Positions 4,681 to 5,880 of a stretch of 5,880 nt of DNA are shown here, one piece after another; within the stretch, counting starts at the first letter, position 1, and the number at the start of each line of letters is the position of its first letter. The stretch is from assembly GCA_937921525.1 (NCBI GenBank), contig CAKZUM010000542.1, positions 1-5,880 of the forward strand. Direction: 5' to 3'. A program made the position numbers and the translations under genes. This stretch comes from an uncultured Saprospiraceae bacterium. GTDB lineage: Bacteria; Bacteroidota; Bacteroidia; Chitinophagales; Saprospiraceae. The notes beneath the pieces were generated by a model that made no database searches, was not told the DNA's origin, and saw nothing but the letters and a program-made list of their open reading frames with translations.

Positions 4681-5880
4681 TCAATCTGCCGCACTATCCT
4701 CTATCACCAAAAATTGTTTTTTTAAAGGATCTAAATTTTCTAACAAAACATCAAAAAAGGAGCGACCATATTTCAAATAAAGCGATAAGAAATTATCATG
4801 TCGTTCTTGCAACCCATTGTTAGGATACAATTTATCTTTTATTCCTGTAATCTGTTTAAGAGAGGTTTCATGTTTTTGCTTTTCTGCTCGTAACAATCTA
4901 CTTTCTAATTGGTCTAAGACTTTTAACTGCTTGCTCTTTTCTGCTTGAATCGCCTTTCCTAAATTTTGATCGATGTTTTTGGCCTTTTCTGTGATTTGAT
5001 CAAATGCTTTAGCTACCGTCTCTTTTTCTGCTTGTATTTCTAAAGTTTCATCAGTATTACTGTCAATAAATAAGCGTACTAAGGCATCCTCTTGATCAAA
5101 TATCTGAACAATACCCAAACCCAATTTATTTACCTTTTTAGCCATTCCTTTATCCAACCACATCACAGAATTTCGGCGAATCAGCATTGGAAAATTTACG
5201 TCAAAATGGGCAAACTGTGTCTTCCGTTCTAACCAATACGCCAACTCCCCTCCCCCACCTATATAGGCAAGATTAGGCATGACCACCTCCTGATACAAAG
5301 GTCGCATCACTACATTTGGACTAAAATATTCAGGGTAATTTTCTATCTCTTGAATCATCTCTGCCTCCGTAAAACGATAATCTGTATTTAGCACTTGATA
5401 GCTCCCATCTTCATACACGATCCGTTCTCTTAGATTTTTTCTAAGATAGAAAAAATTAATCGGCCGAGGGAAGGCTTGTTGCTTAAAATTAGCCTCTTTT
5501 TCTAAGCGTTCACTAGTTGCCTCTATCAATGCTTTTGAAGGGCGCTTTAAAATTTCTTCTTTGATATACGGGATGAATTGTTGTTTTAATTTTGGATGAT
5601 TCATTCCTAAAACGACCAATCCATAATCTTTAAATAACTCGTGTACCATCTGAATCGTTGCCTCAGAATATAATTCGTTCTCGGTATAGGCTTTTTCAAT
5701 TAAAGTATATATTTCCACTGCTTTTTCAGAAGTCCCCAGTAGTTCTTTTAATTGTTCCAAAGTAGGTTTTAAGGTAGCCGTAGACATCATTCCTACTGAG
5801 CCTTTCTCTTCGTTTTGCCACTCTATTTTTTTACTAAATAAATTCACATAATTGACCTCTTCAAAGTCATGATCTTCTCC
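4681..5880 (-). CDS. bshC: Bacillithiol biosynthesis cysteine-adding enzyme BshC (5' end off window)
   Basis: BshC is the putative ligase that joins cysteine to glucosaminyl-malate in the last step of bacillithiol synthesis, in the cytosol. The frame is open to the right edge, giving 399 visible residues and a TGA at 4683-4681. The family is usually about 530 residues, so some 130-140 N-terminal residues are missing here, including the nucleotide-binding start of the Rossmann-like core. Visible landmarks, counted from the edge: EDHDFEEVNY (2-11), a GLVVLG strand (87-92), FPRPINFFYL (137-146), the hallmark PNLAYIGGGGELAYW (202-216), a long helical/coiled-coil segment (about 282-345, rich in Lys, Glu and Gln), and the terminal LYPNNGLQER with a YGRSFFD stretch. 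An internal GTG at 5847 is not the start, because conserved EDHD lies upstream of it. No bshA or bshB is in the window. Confidence 0.95.
   Translation of the reverse strand, partial: GEDHDFEEVNYVNLFSKKIEWQNEEKGSVGMMSTATLKPTLEQLKELLGTSEKAVEIYTLIEKAYTENELYSEATIQMVHELFKDYGLVVLGMNHPKLKQQFIPYIKEEILKRPSKALIEATSERLEKEANFKQQAFPRPINFFYLRKNLRERIVYEDGSYQVLNTDYRFTEAEMIQEIENYPEYFSPNVVMRPLYQEVVMPNLAYIGGGGELAYWLERKTQFAHFDVNFPMLIRRNSVMWLDKGMAKKVNKLGLGIVQIFDQEDALVRLFIDSNTDETLEIQAEKETVAKAFDQITEKAKNIDQNLGKAIQAEKSKQLKVLDQLESRLLRAEKQKHETSLKQITGIKDKLYPNNGLQERHDNFLSLYLKYGRSFFDVLLENLDPLKKQFLVIEDSAAD

Noticed and set aside
5845..5847. GTG as the start of bshC
   Set aside because: The same frame is open to the window edge and the eleven upstream codons encode the conserved GEDHDFEEVNY segment of BshC, so the true start lies outside the window.

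Overview
The window looks like a piece of an AT-rich Bacteroidota chromosome, most plausibly from a marine or environmental group such as Saprospiria. The reasons are a secreted CUB-like/HYR-like repeat protein of the kind common in that group, a bacillithiol gene (bshC), starts without clear Shine-Dalgarno sequences, and promoter candidates that fit the Bacteroidota pattern TTG-N19/20-TAnnTTTG. The taxon is an inference from gene style only.

Layout from left to right. (1) Positions 1-992, minus strand: the N-terminal 330 residues of a large exported surface protein that runs off the left edge. (2) Positions 993-2392: about 1.4 kb without a long gene. It is not featureless. It holds short minus-strand coding-like fragments in two alternating frames (about 1169-1622), a cluster of hairpins (1639-1800), a good minus-strand intrinsic terminator (1754-1778), and in front of that terminator a 56-codon minus-strand ORF with a plausible promoter. 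(3) Positions 2393-3733, minus strand: a complete class I CPD photolyase. (4) Positions 3869-4534, plus strand: a complete divergent PAP2-like membrane protein, transcribed away from the photolyase out of a 135-bp shared intergenic region. (5) Positions 4535-4680: a convergent intergenic spacer almost filled by a 7-bp-periodic imperfect inverted repeat. (6) Positions 4681-5880, minus strand: the C-terminal three quarters of BshC, whose N-terminus lies beyond the right edge.

The four main genes do not form a pathway. Photolyase (light-driven DNA repair) and BshC (low-molecular-weight thiol synthesis) both belong to general stress protection, but they are not in one operon and I see no functional link. 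No phage, CRISPR, restriction, toxin-antitoxin or biosynthetic cluster can be supported. The items most worth a second look are the small transcription unit at 1754-2019, the heptad inverted repeat at 4561-4653, and a Trp-to-Tyr change at the middle position of the photolyase electron-transfer triad.
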